Counted from the first letter of the stretch, positions 1 through 15,340 are shown. The stretch: DNA of 64,000 bases from Juglans regia (GCF_001411555.2 NC_049916.1:26492558-26556557), one strand, 5' to 3'. A program made the numbers and translations. The notes: generated by a model from the sequence alone, not told the origin.

Positions 1-56
1 ATCACCCCCCGTGCCACACGATTGCAACCGTGCCAACATGGACTGCATACGTGGGT

Positions 57-187
57 GGCTATGATACCATTTGTTATAAACCCACTAGGTAAAACTCATC
101 TTTGCAAATCGGCTTACAAGGGAAGGGTGTCTAGGGACTTATAAACCACCAACCAATCTCATCCTTAGTCGATGTGGTATTGTAACA
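57..187 (-). mobile_element. TRIM-like LTR with adjoining primer-binding site
   Basis: Positions 72-187 begin TGTTA and end TAACA, giving a 116-bp terminal-repeat unit. Read on the minus strand, the unit is followed after two bases by TGGTATCATAGCC (57-69), close to the initiator-tRNA-Met primer-binding site of plant LTR elements. A 116-bp LTR is typical of TRIM (miniature terminal-repeat) elements. The body would lie left of position 57, mostly outside the window, so the second LTR and the target duplication cannot be checked. No coding capacity is visible. Confidence 0.65.
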
Positions 188-1172
188 AATAGTTGTGTTC
201 TGGAACTGTGTTGAGAAGTTTGATGTTAAGATTTATGAAGATTATATATGGGGTGGAGTCATAAATAAATAGTTGACCTAGTTGAGGATAACTGTTTAAA
301 AGAGTTTGATCCACCCAAGAAAGTGATAGAGTTTCATGACCTGAATTGGGTATAAAGCTGACTGGCATGGCTTTATCAAGCGGGCTATAAGTTCTGGTTT
401 GTTGGGGAATCGAGCAATAAAAAACTGGCTATACCTGCTTTTCTCAGATTAAGATATTCCTTTTCCTTGAGGAAGGTCTAGGGCTTTAGGTAGCATAGTT
501 GGTGAGATTGATGGTTTTTCCTCTTCAGCTCTTGTACAGTTCTGCTAGTCTTTAAAATTTTAAATCACGTCATTTTACTTGCTGGTGGAAGTTAAAGTAG
601 TTAGGGCTTGGGACATTGCTTCTTCCTCTTGCCCCACAACTTAAAGAACTGAGTAAACGGCAAAAGTACTGCTCCATGTGCAGGACTTGACAATACTAAT
701 GTCTCCCGTATACTTATTATTGGAGAGGAAAAAAAATCTGCCTAGTGTACTCAGAATCATCTGTCATAGACTGCATGAGTGAATATGTGGTGCCAGGTCT
801 GGTCTGTGATGATGATGGCAAAAAACAATGATGATTCCTGAAGAAAATTGTAGATTGGGTTTGCTTGCTCGTGAATCAAGATTCTGCGTTGAAAGATTAT
901 TAAGTTATCCAGGTTATAGAATCTAACATGACTACCTCTTCCTGTTATTGATAACTTCCATAACTATTACCAGTGCTGAATTTCGGAACTTTTCCTTATC
1001 GCAAAAACAAATATATATATATATATGTATAGACGATCTTTCAAAGTTGGTTTATCTATGAACATTATTATGCTATGTCAATCATCTTCATTATTATTGT
1101 TGTTGTTTTGCTCTTTGCGGGAGTATTAAATACTTTGATAGGTTCATCTTTAACGGAGATACTATCTTTCAG
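188..1172. other. non-coding stretch upstream of the first visible ADSL exon
   Basis: No exon is recognised here. It is AT-rich, with a short AT repeat near 1010-1028 and a pyrimidine-rich acceptor ending at 1172. It reads as the intron preceding the first visible adenylosuccinate lyase exon. The missing N-terminal codons of that gene were looked for and not found; only a four-residue Met-Ser-Glu-Tyr match near 774 hints at a decayed exon. Confidence 0.5.
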
Positions 1173-4385
<3,213 letters not shown>

Positions 4386-5298
4386 TGCTTTTTTTTTTTT
4401 TGGGAAATAAAGTAAAATGATTGTATCTCGTATATTCGAAATTGCCAAGTATCAAGAATTTTGTAGGCAATTTTGATGCAAATATAATCATTGGTTTCTA
4501 GTGCCTGTGATTATAGAGTGAGACCAAAACAAGACTATAGAGTTGGATTTGGTGAATGACTTTAAATATTTATGCTGTCATATTGGAGGTAATCAGATTC
4601 ATTGCTCCAAATCACAGAGTAGTAATCAAATCTCATCATCCATCGTTTCTCCAAATCACCATATCCAATCCATCCACATTGGATCGGGCTAGTTTTGATG
4701 GTTGGAAGGGATTTGATCTCGACAAATGAACTCTGTAGTCACCTCAGCATGGTTCTTCTGACTACAACAATTTCCCCGTTTGGATAGGATCGTGATCAGA
4801 ACAGATCTGATCATTGCTCCTGACTTTTATTTTTCTTGCTTTAGCTTTTATTTATTGTTTTTTTATATTTTGGTTTAAGATCCGTTAAGATGTTTAGATA
4901 AAAGTTAGAAGTTGAATAAAATATTATTAGAATATTATTTTTTAATATTATTATTGTTTTAAAATTTGAAAAAATTGAATTACTTATTATATTTTATATG
5001 AAAATTTAAAAAAATTGTGATAATGTAACGTGATAAAACTCTTTCTGCATCCAAATTAGGCTAAGTGTCAAAAAATAGTTACTGTACCAACGCTCGAGAC
5101 AGCATGTAACACCAACATGGAAAAATGGCAAAAATCCAGAAAAATGGAAAAAAAATGACACAGTGGAGACATGTAAATGAATACATTATGATTGAGAAAA
5201 AACTAAACAAGAAAATAAGAAATAAACACTCTAATGTGTGTATATATAAAAATAAAAAAAAAATCAATGTCAAAAGTATTCTGGGTAAAAAAAAAAGA
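4386..5298. other. tail-to-tail spacer between ADSL and ALG6, with a MITE
   Basis: This spacer holds the 3' ends of two converging genes. Positions about 4774-5062 look like a reverse-oriented member of the MITE family also seen at 19018 and 26729. It has a GTTTGGAT-like left end, a matching ATCCAAA-like right end, and an internal block of the form AAGTTGAATAAAATATTATT. Nothing coding is supported. Confidence 0.5.
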
Positions 5299-8044
5299 TC
5301 AAAGAAGTTTCTTTTCTTTATCCATGAAAATGGTGCGTTTCAACGCCCATTGCTTTGCGTTACTGTAAAAACAAAGCACCACGAACTGTGAGAAGCAGAG
5401 AAACATAATCACAGCTTCGAAAAGGAAAGGATATCTATTGGGGGGCTGCATGGTTAAGTAAACAATATGAAGAACAACTGAGCACAACATGAGTAAGGTT
5501 GTCACAAAGGAATTGAACGAAAGTCTTTCCCTTCGATCTTGCCTTCCGCTTGGCACGTGATAAATAAGGATGAATAGAGCAGACAGTGCAACATATGGCA
5601 GAATCAGTTTGTCACGACATAGAAGAGGGAACATAGAGAACAAAGCATAGAATGTGATCCATTTGAGAAGAAAAGGCTCTTCCAGTGCCAAAAGGCTTGC
5701 GGGCAGAAGAGGCAGCAAAATTGACTTCTCATGCACTGTAAATTGAAACATCACCCAGCAACAGAAACAATTTACATACAATGGAAAAAGTTACTTAAGA
5801 AAAATAATATTAAACCAAAGTGAAAGGAACAATACCTTGAAATGAGAACATATAGAATGAGAATGCACTATTCAGCAGTCCATAAAGGAAACCTTGGTTG
5901 CTTGGAGCACGTATCTGCTGAACCATTGAAGGCAAACAAGTAGAAAAAGTAGCACCAAGGCTGAGAAGCTTCAGTGATTGTGTTGTGAACATTCTCTTCC
6001 ATTTTATAAGAACTGAGGTGGTGCACCAAAAGTTAGCCACATAATCCTCATATATGCCCCTCTCAAAAGGTGCAAGACGAGAGAGAACCTGGGCATCCAT
6101 CAAGCTTAAGACAGTCAGTCATAAAGATTGGCAAGTCCAAAAATAAACTCAAAAAATAATAATTTATGTTCAGCACCTCATATATCTATACCCTATTTAA
6201 GAAATGGTCTTTAGACCACATGGCATCTCCCACAATAAATTCGGGGTGGTGGCTTGTAGATGGTAAGGTCTCAGGTTAAACCCACTGGTTAAACCCACTA
6301 TGAGTGCATGCATTTTGCTTACCCAGTGCTAGTCCCACCATGCTTGTGAAGAAGTACCACAAAGAACAATGGAGTAAAGTTATTGAGAAATAGAAGAGAA
6401 TACACAACATCTGCTTACACTTAAAAAGGCTTCCATAGAATGGAGATATGGCCACCAAACAAGAGCAAATGTTCCCAAGACTACTAGGCCCAGTTTTGAT
6501 ACTTCAAGAAGTGGATTCTGGCGCCTAATACATTTTCCAAAAAGATGACTGAAAAATGCAGGTGCAAAATATGCACTCATCTGCAGTAAACCACAATGAA
6601 ACATTCACCAAAGACAATAAGAGGTCAGGGATGAAGTGCAGGCATAACAAATATTTGCTGACATATTTAATTTGGTAAGGCCCCCATTTATTTCACACAC
6701 ATTTGGCTGTATGGAAGAACATTAGATCAGACAACGTATCTCATAAGAGCATTAATGCATACTCTATAAGACAAAATTTACTAGGCCTTACTTACATAAA
6801 AAAAGATTTACTAGGCCTGACACTCAACAATAGGAAAAAAAAAAGGTACAACCCCTTCATCAATCCATGCATTAAGGCATTCCCTACAACTATTAAAGCA
6901 TATAAACAGAGACCAAATAGCAATAAGGACACATGTAGTCATCCCATTGGAAGTCCAAAGCCACAGAAAATAAAGGAGCCCTTCCCTTCTTTTTTGATGT
7001 GAAGTTCAGATGTATACAACATTGCAAACTTGAACAAATCAGCATTGGTAGAACCATTGCACCCACTATAAACAATAGATCATGATGCACGCAAATTTGA
7101 TTTATAAGAGACCTGTTTATGGTTGAGAGCAAGACTGAACAAGAAACAAGCTACTAGTTCTTTGTTAGAAAGAACAGCAGCAACAGCTCCAACAGTAAGG
7201 CCCAAGCTGATACAATTGTACTGACAGAATTAATAAGGATGAGAAATCAAACATTAGTAACTTGTAGTAAGGACCTCAAAATTTTAAAGAGAGAAAAAAA
7301 AAGTAAAAAAGCAATGGGAAATTCAGTTTGAAACCTGAAAATGACCATGATCTATTAGCATCAGACACGGATTCAGTAACATAATTGCAATGTGCCATGC
7401 TATATCAGTTTTCTGGCCATGTGGGCGGCCAGCATAGTATACAAGGACAAAATAGAAGACTGCAGGAAAGAACATTAGTGCATCAGAGGATAAAACCGTC
7501 CACCTCATGAGGAGTTTTCTGCAAGAAAGAGCATAGACAACACCAAGAAGCTCTATCAGTACCACTGGTCAAGGAAATAGAAAATTGAAGCCTGTGAAAA
7601 GAATATTAGTTAATAGAAAAGTATGTCTGACGATACAAACCCAAAATAAGATTCATGGCCTCGAGAAGTAAAGAGAGAAACTGATTCAGGATGGAAGAAT
7701 CTGAGAAATAGACCATGGATATAACTCTGGTAGGCAGTAAGGGGAGGATAGTCTAGTCCCCAATAGCTGAGATCATTGGTTGTGCTGTTACGGTACCATT
7801 CCTTAACTGGCAAATTAAGGGTGATCTCCATCCAATGCCTCTGTGCCTCAAAGTCCCCATACTTGGGAGGATTCCCAGCACCAGAATAAGGATGTAACGA
7901 TACGGCCACTCTCACTAATAATGCAAATAAAGCAATGCACAGAAATGAGGCCGCAATTCCCTTGTGAACCAACCACCACCAAGGATCATCATCAACTGCT
8001 TCCTCCTTGTCTTTCATAACCTTCCCTCCCCTACTCTTCTCCAT
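5299..8044 (-). CDS. ALG6: dolichyl-P-Glc:Man9GlcNAc2-PP-dolichol alpha-1,3-glucosyltransferase (ALG6)
   Basis: ALG6 adds the first glucose to the lipid-linked N-glycan precursor in the ER lumen. Six minus-strand exons join in frame: 8044-7641, 7518-7335, 7220-7113, 6580-6419, 6088-5836 and 5735-5299 (1548 nt, 515 residues), the usual family length. After a short charged cytosolic N-terminus and a first membrane span comes the lumenal loop with the ALG6/ALG8 hallmarks: [13 protein letters not shown], then [13 protein letters not shown]. Later conserved blocks are [57 protein letters not shown] and FLYGLLNS, followed by several hydrophobic spans. The ATG at 8044-8042 opens the frame. [10 protein letters not shown] together with LAPFERG points to ALG6 rather than ALG8. 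The gene looks intact. Confidence 0.95.
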
Positions 8045-8929
8045 CTGTCTTACACTCTCCAGCCCAAAGCTCGCTAAGATTCCATACTTTTTTCAATAAC
8101 CAGTATAACACATCCAAAATAAAGCTAAAAGAAGCTATGAAAAGATATCAACCGTTGGATTCCTGTAATACAGTGTATTGGCTCATAACCTGTATGATGA
8201 AAATAGGCAGGAGACAAGGTGCCAAGTTAAACTTTCTTGAATCTCACTTTACAGAACAACATAGAACATGAAGCTAAAAAATATGGACATTTCCACTTTC
8301 TGGTGACAAAAGAACAGGACGGTAATTGAAATTTCAATTCCATCCAAATTGTGACCATTTTACGCCAAAGAAAAATCGACTCTTAGAAGTGTTCAGCTGA
8401 ACAGACATTTTCCAACTCGCTTTCCTAGGAATCTTGTGAAGCGATAATACTTCACGTGACATGGCCTTATCCGAACTTTAGCAGAAAATCAAGACCCAGA
8501 AAATGAAATATTCTCATGCCTTCAAATCAATTCATGGCAATAATCCGATTGAAAAAACCAAGTAAACAAACGAACCTATCGAGAGTGTGATGCCAAAATA
8601 TAAGTAAACGACATACCCAGAATCTTAAATAGCACATTACGCGAGTTATAGGCATAGACAACAATAAAAAAGAACTAGAATTTGACCAGGAATCATGGAA
8701 TGGATCAAATTAACGAAAGTAAAAGACGAACAGTAAGAAGTACTCAAAATCAAGGGAAAAACAGAACAGAGAAAGTAGCGAGCCGAAGTACCAAGTTGGG
8801 ACGTCATTTTGCCAGATCTCAGAGTCGGAGTAAAATAAAACGGAAAAGCCATGAAGAATTGGCAAAGACACGGATATCCTCTCCTCACCATTTCACCAAA
8901 AACATCATGTTCGACAAGCGAGAGCTAAA

Positions 8930-9118
8930 TGGGCCGTTGAAGCCCGATGATACACATTCCATGATTTGTGGGTGCCACGCTAAGACGATTAGTCCAAATG
9001 AAGTTTGGGCCATGTAAGCCCGAATTGACACAAAGGCCCCATAATATAATGGGCCAGAATCGTAACTTCACCAACCCGACTAAGTCGGGCTCGGTTCGGT
9101 TGGTTTTTGTTATGGGCT
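8930..9118. promoter_or_regulatory. Site II (TGGGCC/T) cluster in the ALG6-PYM divergent spacer
   Basis: TGGGCC occurs at 8930-8935, 9006-9011 and 9050-9055, and TGGGCT at 9113-9118, all within 190 bp just upstream of the PYM ATG. Such Site II elements are known TCP-bound motifs of plant housekeeping and translation genes. The spacer (8045-9231) lies between two genes reading away from each other, so it may serve both. The remaining part, 8045-8929, shows no gene. Confidence 0.55.
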
Positions 9119-9231
9119 ATACTGCAAAAATCCGTAAAAAATAAAGGAAAAAAGAAATTTGTGTTTTTACTTTTAAATGCTACTGAACAGAAACAGTGGG
9201 GAAGTCCCATAGAGGCGTGGTCGGCAAGATC

Positions 9232-11911
9232 ATGGCGAGCAGCAATGGAGGAGGAGAAGGAAGAGAAGAAGAGGAGCTGCATCGATTGACGGAGCTGAGC
9301 AAAAACTTGAAAGAAGGGGAGAGAATTCTTGGGCCAACAAGGAGACCCGACGGTACTCTCCGAAAACCCATCCGGATTAGGGCTGGCTATGTCCCTCAGG
9401 AGGAAGTTGGCATTTACCAATCGAAAGGCACCCTGGTACATTCCAGCCCTTCCCCCTTGTTTGGATGCTTAGAAAACTCGGGCATCTCTAGGAAAATCAT
9501 GGTTTTTTTCGTTATGCGTACACACGTGACACGTGCGTACGCAAAAATAAAACTCATCTACCTATCCAAAGGCTTTTGGATTTATCAATAGTTAAGCATA
9601 TTATGTGTGTTGAGAGTGTCTAAGCTTATGATTCCGATTCTTATGCTTTGTTTCGTTGTGGAGGAAATCTGTGATTTTTTTAGTTCATTTGGTTGGCGTC
9701 AAGAGTGGAATCAGCGAACAAGTTTTTTTCATTTATTTGACTCATAATTTTGCCTTCTTGATTTTCTTAGGGCCTGGCAACAAGAAAGATGCAAGAACTT
9801 CTAGTTTAGTTGCCGTTTCTGTTTAGGTTCTTAGCAATTAAACGTGGTATTCGCTGTTTTCTGTGTGTGGAAATTGCCTTTAAAAAGTTAAAAATAAATT
9901 TATATATGTACATTGCTTCTTTTTTTGCTTGGTTTCTGGCTCAGCCAAGGAAAAGTATAGGGAAAAAAGGTGTCTTATTTTATGTTCGTTTCTGTTTACA
10001 GATTATTAAAAATGTGGAAATTATAGCTCAAGTGAATTAAAGAGTTGTCATAAGCTTAGTTAGAGTTTGAGAATGGAAGAATCACAAATACTCTAAATTC
10101 AGCTTACTAATCGCCCCTCGAAGCCAGATTCTTAGGTTTGCTCAGCACGCGGGTTCTTTAGGCGGCTTAGTTATCTCAATGGATTTACGCTTCTGTTGTG
10201 GTTCTTGATGCAGTGGAAGAAGGAGATGGCCTCGCAGGTGGGACCTCCAGGTTATGATCCTGAATTGGATGCAAAACCCAAGACTAAGGCAGTTAAGAGG
10301 AATGAAAGAAAGAAGGAGAAGCGGCTACAGGTACGTTACTTATCGTTTTTGTGCTGTAATTTCAATTTTTAGTTCATTTATCGTTAAATTTATTTTAGTT
10401 CATTTATCGTTAAATGGGTTTTTATAGTTACTATGTTCAAGTGATTGTCTTGGCTTTAGGCAAATCTCTTGAAGAGAAGAACTGGTTTCTTTACTCTCTC
10501 GCTTTTTTCCCTTCTAGCATACCAGTGCCAGTTGAGATTAATCTTTACTTAGATTACGGGACCCTTTGGAGATACTTCCTTTGAAGATAAATCTAGTTTT
10601 ATCCCACAAGATCTTTATGCTTTTACTCCCCAAAGGTTTGCTGTTCTCATATGTAATGCAGTTTATCTTAGGGGGGAAAAAAGAAGAAAAATAAAAAAGA
10701 GAGTGAGAGGTACCAAAATTATTGGTGGCTGTCAAGGATAAGAATAGCTATACCCTAATGAAATGGACGGTTACTGAAGAGAAAACGTTATGCAAGTTGA
10801 ATCCCTAGGATTGGTTAAAACTTAAAGCACTAAGCTCACCCCAAGATATAGTGATGCCTTAAGATATTTTTGTGAAACTCCTTTGATGAGGTAGTGCATC
10901 GGCACAAGAACTGAAAAACTGTTTACACTGATCAATGTTGTTGTAAATTAAGATCCTAGTGATCTCATGCAAGTTGCTTGTTTTTGCTGATTTATCCTCC
11001 AGGCTGCTCTTGAAAAGGACAAGAATGTGGAACAAGGAGAAGCTGGGGAGATACAAGAGGAAGAAGTCCTACAAGTTGAAGATTTGGGCACTGGGTCGGA
11101 ATCTGTCAAGCAGTTAGCATCTCAGATGAATGAGCTAACAGTTTCCGTAAATGCCACTATAATTAGCCCCCCCTTGGAAGCTACTGAGGGTTCAAATTCA
11201 GGAAATCCAATTCAAGAGATTGATAAACGGATACGAGCACTTAAAAAGAAGGTATAATTCATGCATTTAGCCTTCCCTGCAAATAGAAATGAATATATTT
11301 TGTTTCATTTTCAATTACGTGTAACATTTTATTGATCTTGTTATTCTCGATGACTGTATTGGAGTGTCCTTTCGTGTTCTGTTAAAAGATTTGGGTGTCA
11401 GTTTGGATAACAATGTATAGGATGTCGATTCATGGGAATGGTAATTAATAATTATCTCCACTAAGCAAGAGAAGAGTGGCCATCTTAGATCTCATTGAAT
11501 TTTGTGGTGGAGAGAATAGAGGTGTGTTTTACGATCCCCAAATCAAAGAAACTCTGTTCTTTTGAAAGGGAAAAAAAACTAGGGTATTCCAACTGTCTGA
11601 ATTGAGTGCCTTGATGGACAAGGCACAACTAATTGATGAGGTTGTAATTGTTGTGGGTATACAAGCAAAAGAAGAGATTTAAACCCCTTTTTGTTGGTTC
11701 AATTGGAGGGAAGCAAGAGGGAAATTGTTATCACTTAGCTCACATTATTGTTTGTTCATTCCTTCAGATTCGACTTGCAGAAGGACAACAACAGAAAATT
11801 GCACAAGATATGAAGCCAGATCAGTTGGACAAATTGACAAAGCTGGAAGGCTTTCGCAAGGAGCTAAAACTTTTGGAGGATAAGAAGGTAGAAATGGCAG
11901 CATCATCATAA
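9232..11911 (+). CDS. PYM: PYM, partner of Y14 and MAGO (exon junction complex disassembly factor)
   Basis: PYM binds the MAGO-Y14 dimer and strips exon junction complexes from mRNA in the cytoplasm. Four exons join in frame: 9232-9435, 10214-10330, 11003-11251 and 11768-11911 (714 nt, 237 residues). The N-terminal Mago-binding domain is clear: GERILGPTRRPDGTLRKP, then IRIRAGYVPQEE and YQSKGTL. Next come a basic stretch, KAVKRNERKKEKRLQ, and an acidic low-complexity linker. The C-terminal helix reads KRIRALKKKIRLAEGQQQK and ends in a Leu/Lys-rich coiled segment. The chosen start is the first ATG (context ATCATGGCG). An in-frame GTG lies 36 bp upstream and is not needed. The exon 1 donor after KGTL and the acceptor before WKKEMAS match plant homologues. 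It is divergent from ALG6 and converges on MRT4. Confidence 0.95.
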
Positions 11912-12510
11912 ACAATTGTTTGGGGAGGAGAAACGGATCCTTGATGCTTTCTTTCCTTGATAAAAGATATGAAAGAATCCTTGTAATGGTCGGAAGTGGA
12001 AGTTCCATCTATCTAAGATTCGGTTTCTTATCAGCTGTTTTATACCGCATACCGATTGTTCAACCACGCTTGGTTATTCCATACAGTAATTACTAATTAT
12101 TCATTCCTTTCTCGTTTTCATTGAAATTTTAATCACCTTTTGTTCCACTACTCTTGCTTACACGAACGATCCCCTGCCTGCTTGTTGCACATATCTCATA
12201 TAAGAAAGTGCAAGAAATTTCTCTACAATATCATGACTCATTTCCCCACACTTAATTAATCATGAAAGAAAAATGCTGAATCTAGTTACGAAAAACAAAT
12301 AAAAAACTAATTTCTACAAATATCAGTCAATTATTGATATGTTAAAAATCATGAAATTTGACATATTGTTCCTAATCCACTCTCTGACAATTACGTGCTC
12401 TCATCCATTACCACAACTAGATGACTACTACACTGGCTGCGTGCCGAAACATATAAATATGCTCTCTCCCGAATTATCTGCAAAACCTATGGTGAACCTT
12501 AAAGAAGCGA
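11912..12510. other. tail-to-tail spacer between PYM and MRT4
   Basis: This is the 3' flank of two converging genes. It is AT-rich and no ORF with recognisable similarity was found. The bases just before 12511 are presumably the MRT4 3' UTR read on the minus strand. Confidence 0.5.
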
Positions 12511-15197
12511 TTAGGCGGATTCAACATCAGAATCATCTGGTTTTTCAATATAAAGCTCCAATTCCTCAGGGTTCCATCTGGCGATCAAGTGAACTCGAAA
12601 TGTAGCCATCTTGATCCCCAACAAACGCTGTAAACAAGAAAATGGTGGTCAAAGGCGTCAGTTTGTAAGACTTTTATTTTAAGAAGTACAAAAAAAAAAA
12701 AGTAGAAGGAAAGACGAGTTGACGAAAACAAAGGAATGTGTAATATTAAGTTGATAGCTTGCAACTCGAAGACCCGAAAACAAAAACAAACAGAGGTGGT
12801 GCCTCATTGGACCTGTTCTTCAGGTACGCTTACCTGGAACTTCAGGTACACTTACCTTTCACATCCAATCTTAATATACTCTAGCCAATGCAAAAATGGT
12901 TGATTTCAAGTAAAAATAATTAGTTGTGCTGACCACCCACGATACCAACAGAACACCAGAGGCATCAAGGGAATGGTATCATGAATGAGCATGTAATCAT
13001 GAACTACAGGAAAGACATCCCTATTCCATTCAAAATGGAAACCGAACAAAGAGAAAAGGTATATTCTGGAGTAAGGCATCCACAAACACCATCCAATTCA
13101 AAGATGGAGAAACTAATTAACTAGCTGATAAAGCAATAAGACCATAGAACTAACCAATATGCGAGCTGACTCGGGCGACAAGGGCTTTCCCTCCTCACAA
13201 ACAACAAAATCTGAAACAAGCTCCACATTACCTGCGTGTCATGAATAATATTAATGGATGTTACTGTAGCCATTCACAAGCAAATAAGAGATAGAAGCAG
13301 AAAAGAGCAAATGTCCACCTTTGTTCAACCGAACAGGCATCCCTTGCTTGCGTAGGAATGGCTCCATCTCATGCGTAAATTGCTCCAGATGACCTTCCTT
13401 AAGCTCCACCTGAAACATCCAAAGTAAAATTTAATTCATTCAAAAAAATAGATTTTTGCGTGGTTGTGGCATAAAAAATGGCATATGACACTGACCTTTT
13501 CTGTTGCCATACTTCCTGTCCTTGCAAAGTCATATTCCTCATATTCATTAAATAACCTATTATAGGATTTTAAAAAAAATAAAGATAAAATCATGGATAG
13601 TAACTGGGACACCCACACAGGCTGTATACTCAATTAGTTGAGAAATGCAGTCGATTGAATACAAGGCATGGAGAATGAAGAGACATAGGAAGAAAAACAA
13701 AAAAAATTTAGCTATGCCTTGAGCATCCTAAAATCACTGAATTGAAAACTTTAACTACCTGTCCTATTATCACCTTTACTTGGCAACAAAGATCCGGGAT
13801 AGGAGGTTTACCTTTCAACCTCTTCTTTTGGCAAATTGGTAAAACAAATCCCAGTATCTCCACGTAGAAGCTAGGAAAAAAATGTCAGAAAAGGCAAAAA
13901 ACAAGCGATGTATAACTAAAAGGACAAATAGAGCAGTAATAATTATTGCCCCCATGAAAGAGAGAGTGCTTACTTTTGAGACTTTGTGAATGCCAGGTGT
14001 AATCTCATCGGCAGCAGACCGACCGAGAGAAACCTGCATGACTTTGTTTGACCCAAGGAAAAATCTGACAAAATCATAATAAAAGAATTCATAATAAATA
14101 TATAAATTCATGAAATTTATAAGATAAGAAAATAAGTACAATGAATGAAGAACTAACTAAATAGATTTTTCATAATGACAACTTGGAAACGCTCCTTGAA
14201 ACTAAGCCATTTCCTCATGTTCAAGATGCCTTCTAGGCTCCCAAGCCAATATTTAAGGAATAGAGATATAACACCGCCTTTTGAACTTCTAAACCAGCAG
14301 AAGTATAAATGCAAAACAGTTTCAGATACATTTAATATTTATTTTCTTATAGGTAATCAATAAGTTTTATAAAGAAAAGTAGACAAAGCCCAAGTACACA
14401 GGGAGAGATACATTTAATCGTTATGATAAATCCAAGTGTGTACTGCACATAACTGAGCTGGAAGAAGTCCCACTTGATATTGTTGAATCACCAATATCAA
14501 ACTACCCAAACGACCAAATTTAACCCCATCAAATGAAGCAAAAGATGAGCACAAGAGTTTCTCCGAGAAACAAACAGATTTAACATCTCCAACACCCCGC
14601 TTAAACAGAATATTTCTCAGTGAAGATTTTCCACAAAAAAATCAACAGAGAAGTATTTCTATTTTTTTTCCTTCAAATACATATAACTTAACAGGACTTT
14701 CATCTAAAAAAAAACCACTTTAGTCGCATAAAAACAACAATAACAACAAACTAACTGGATTTAAAGCATGTACAGCACAGGAAAGAGATTAATCAAAGGA
14801 AGCCGAACTTTATGAAAGCAAAGGCAACAACTTTACCTACTGGTGGACTTGAGCTGCTCTCTGAACTCCTTGAACTTGAGGTTTCTCATGTTCTCGAAAG
14901 AGAACACATAAACAGAACTGTAATTCTCGGCGGCATGCCTTATTGCATTCACGATCGCTTCTTTATGTTCCCTCCCCTTCTTCTTCGTCTTCGACAGCGT
15001 AACTGCGTTTCATATATTCCACGATTTTTTTCTAATTACTTATTTTGAAGCCTAAAGTTCCTCGGGTTCCAAACAGACCATAAGCCAGATAGGGTATATC
15101 TATAAATATATATATTTATAGATTAGAGAGAGGGGGAGAGAGAGAGAGAGAGAGAGAGAGAGGGCGGACCAGGTCGATTGCGCTTGGACTTTGGCAT
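12511..15197 (-). CDS. MRT4: mRNA turnover protein 4 homolog (MRT4/MRTO4), ribosome assembly factor
   Basis: MRT4 is a nucleolar paralogue of ribosomal stalk protein P0 (uL10 family). It holds the stalk site on pre-60S particles until P0 replaces it. Eight minus-strand exons join in frame: 15197-15170, 15002-14837, 14064-13974, 13870-13812, 13556-13496, 13409-13319, 13231-13155 and 12627-12511 (690 nt, 229 residues). The protein begins MPKSKRNRPVTLSKTKKKG, the family's conserved start. It continues with ENYSSVYVFSFENMRNLKF, RFFLGSNKVMQVSLGRSA, TNLPKEEVERLFNEYEEYDFA (across exons), FTHEMEPFLRKQGMPVRLNKG and KMATFRVHLIARW, and ends in an acidic DDSDVESA-like tail. Exon 1 has only 28 coding bases. 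Its donor GTCCGC is weak and runs straight into a CT/GA repeat. The gene otherwise looks intact. Confidence 0.95.
12820..12858. repeat. short tandem duplication in MRT4 intron 7
   Basis: A unit of the form TTCAGGTACRCTTACCT occurs twice in a row. Each copy is itself nearly palindromic (AGGTA....TACCT). It lies in the intron between exons 7 and 8. No function is suggested by anything else nearby. Confidence 0.5.
14337..14405 (-). mobile_element. 69-bp LINE/SINE 3'-end insertion with 13-bp target duplication
   Basis: The segment between two perfect copies of AGATACATTTAAT (14324-14336 and 14406-14418) reads on the minus strand as a typical plant LINE/SINE tail: a CTGTGTACTTGGGCTTTG-like run, then an A/T-rich end. 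The direct repeats are the signature of target-primed insertion of a heavily 5'-truncated copy. It lies in MRT4 intron 2. Confidence 0.75.
15136..15162. repeat. (GA)n microsatellite at the start of MRT4 intron 1
   Basis: An uninterrupted GA/CT dinucleotide run begins within about ten bases of the exon 1 donor. On the sense strand the intron opens GTCCGCCC and then CT repeats. Confidence 0.85.
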
Positions 15198-15327
15198 TTC
15201 GGTGCTTGTGTGGGGTGGCTCCTTCCTTGGCTCTCTGCTTTCTGCCTTGTAATTCAGCGTCTGTAGAACACTTTCCTGGTTCCTTCGAATCCTTTGAGGC
15301 GGGCGTCTGGCTCGGTCTCGCACCCTC

Positions 15328-15340
15328 CTAGGGTTTATAT
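15328..15340 (-). promoter_or_regulatory. MRT4 core promoter: TATA box overlapping a telo-box
   Basis: On the minus strand the sequence reads ATATAAACCCTAGG, about 130 bp before the MRT4 ATG. This joins a TATAAA box to AAACCCTAG, a telo-box. Telo-boxes are well known upstream of plant ribosomal-protein and ribosome-assembly genes, which fits the gene's role. Confidence 0.6.

Noticed and set aside
774..842. TGATGATG...CTGA pattern resembling a box C/D snoRNA, and a Met-Ser-Glu-Tyr match to the missing ADSL exon
   Set aside because: There is no terminal stem and the box spacing is too short for a normal snoRNA. The four-residue match is not extended by neighbouring residues.
5079..5391. Open frames on both strands at the ALG6 3' end
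   Set aside because: Composition-driven (runs of Lys or Phe) and partly antisense to the last ALG6 exon.
8682..9017. 111-codon plus-strand open frame upstream of PYM
   Set aside because: Lys/Arg/Ser-rich by composition, lies in the divergent promoter region, and has no recognised similarity.
8989..9441. 150-codon minus-strand open frame over the PYM first exon and its promoter
   Set aside because: It runs antisense to a clear PYM exon and resembles no protein.
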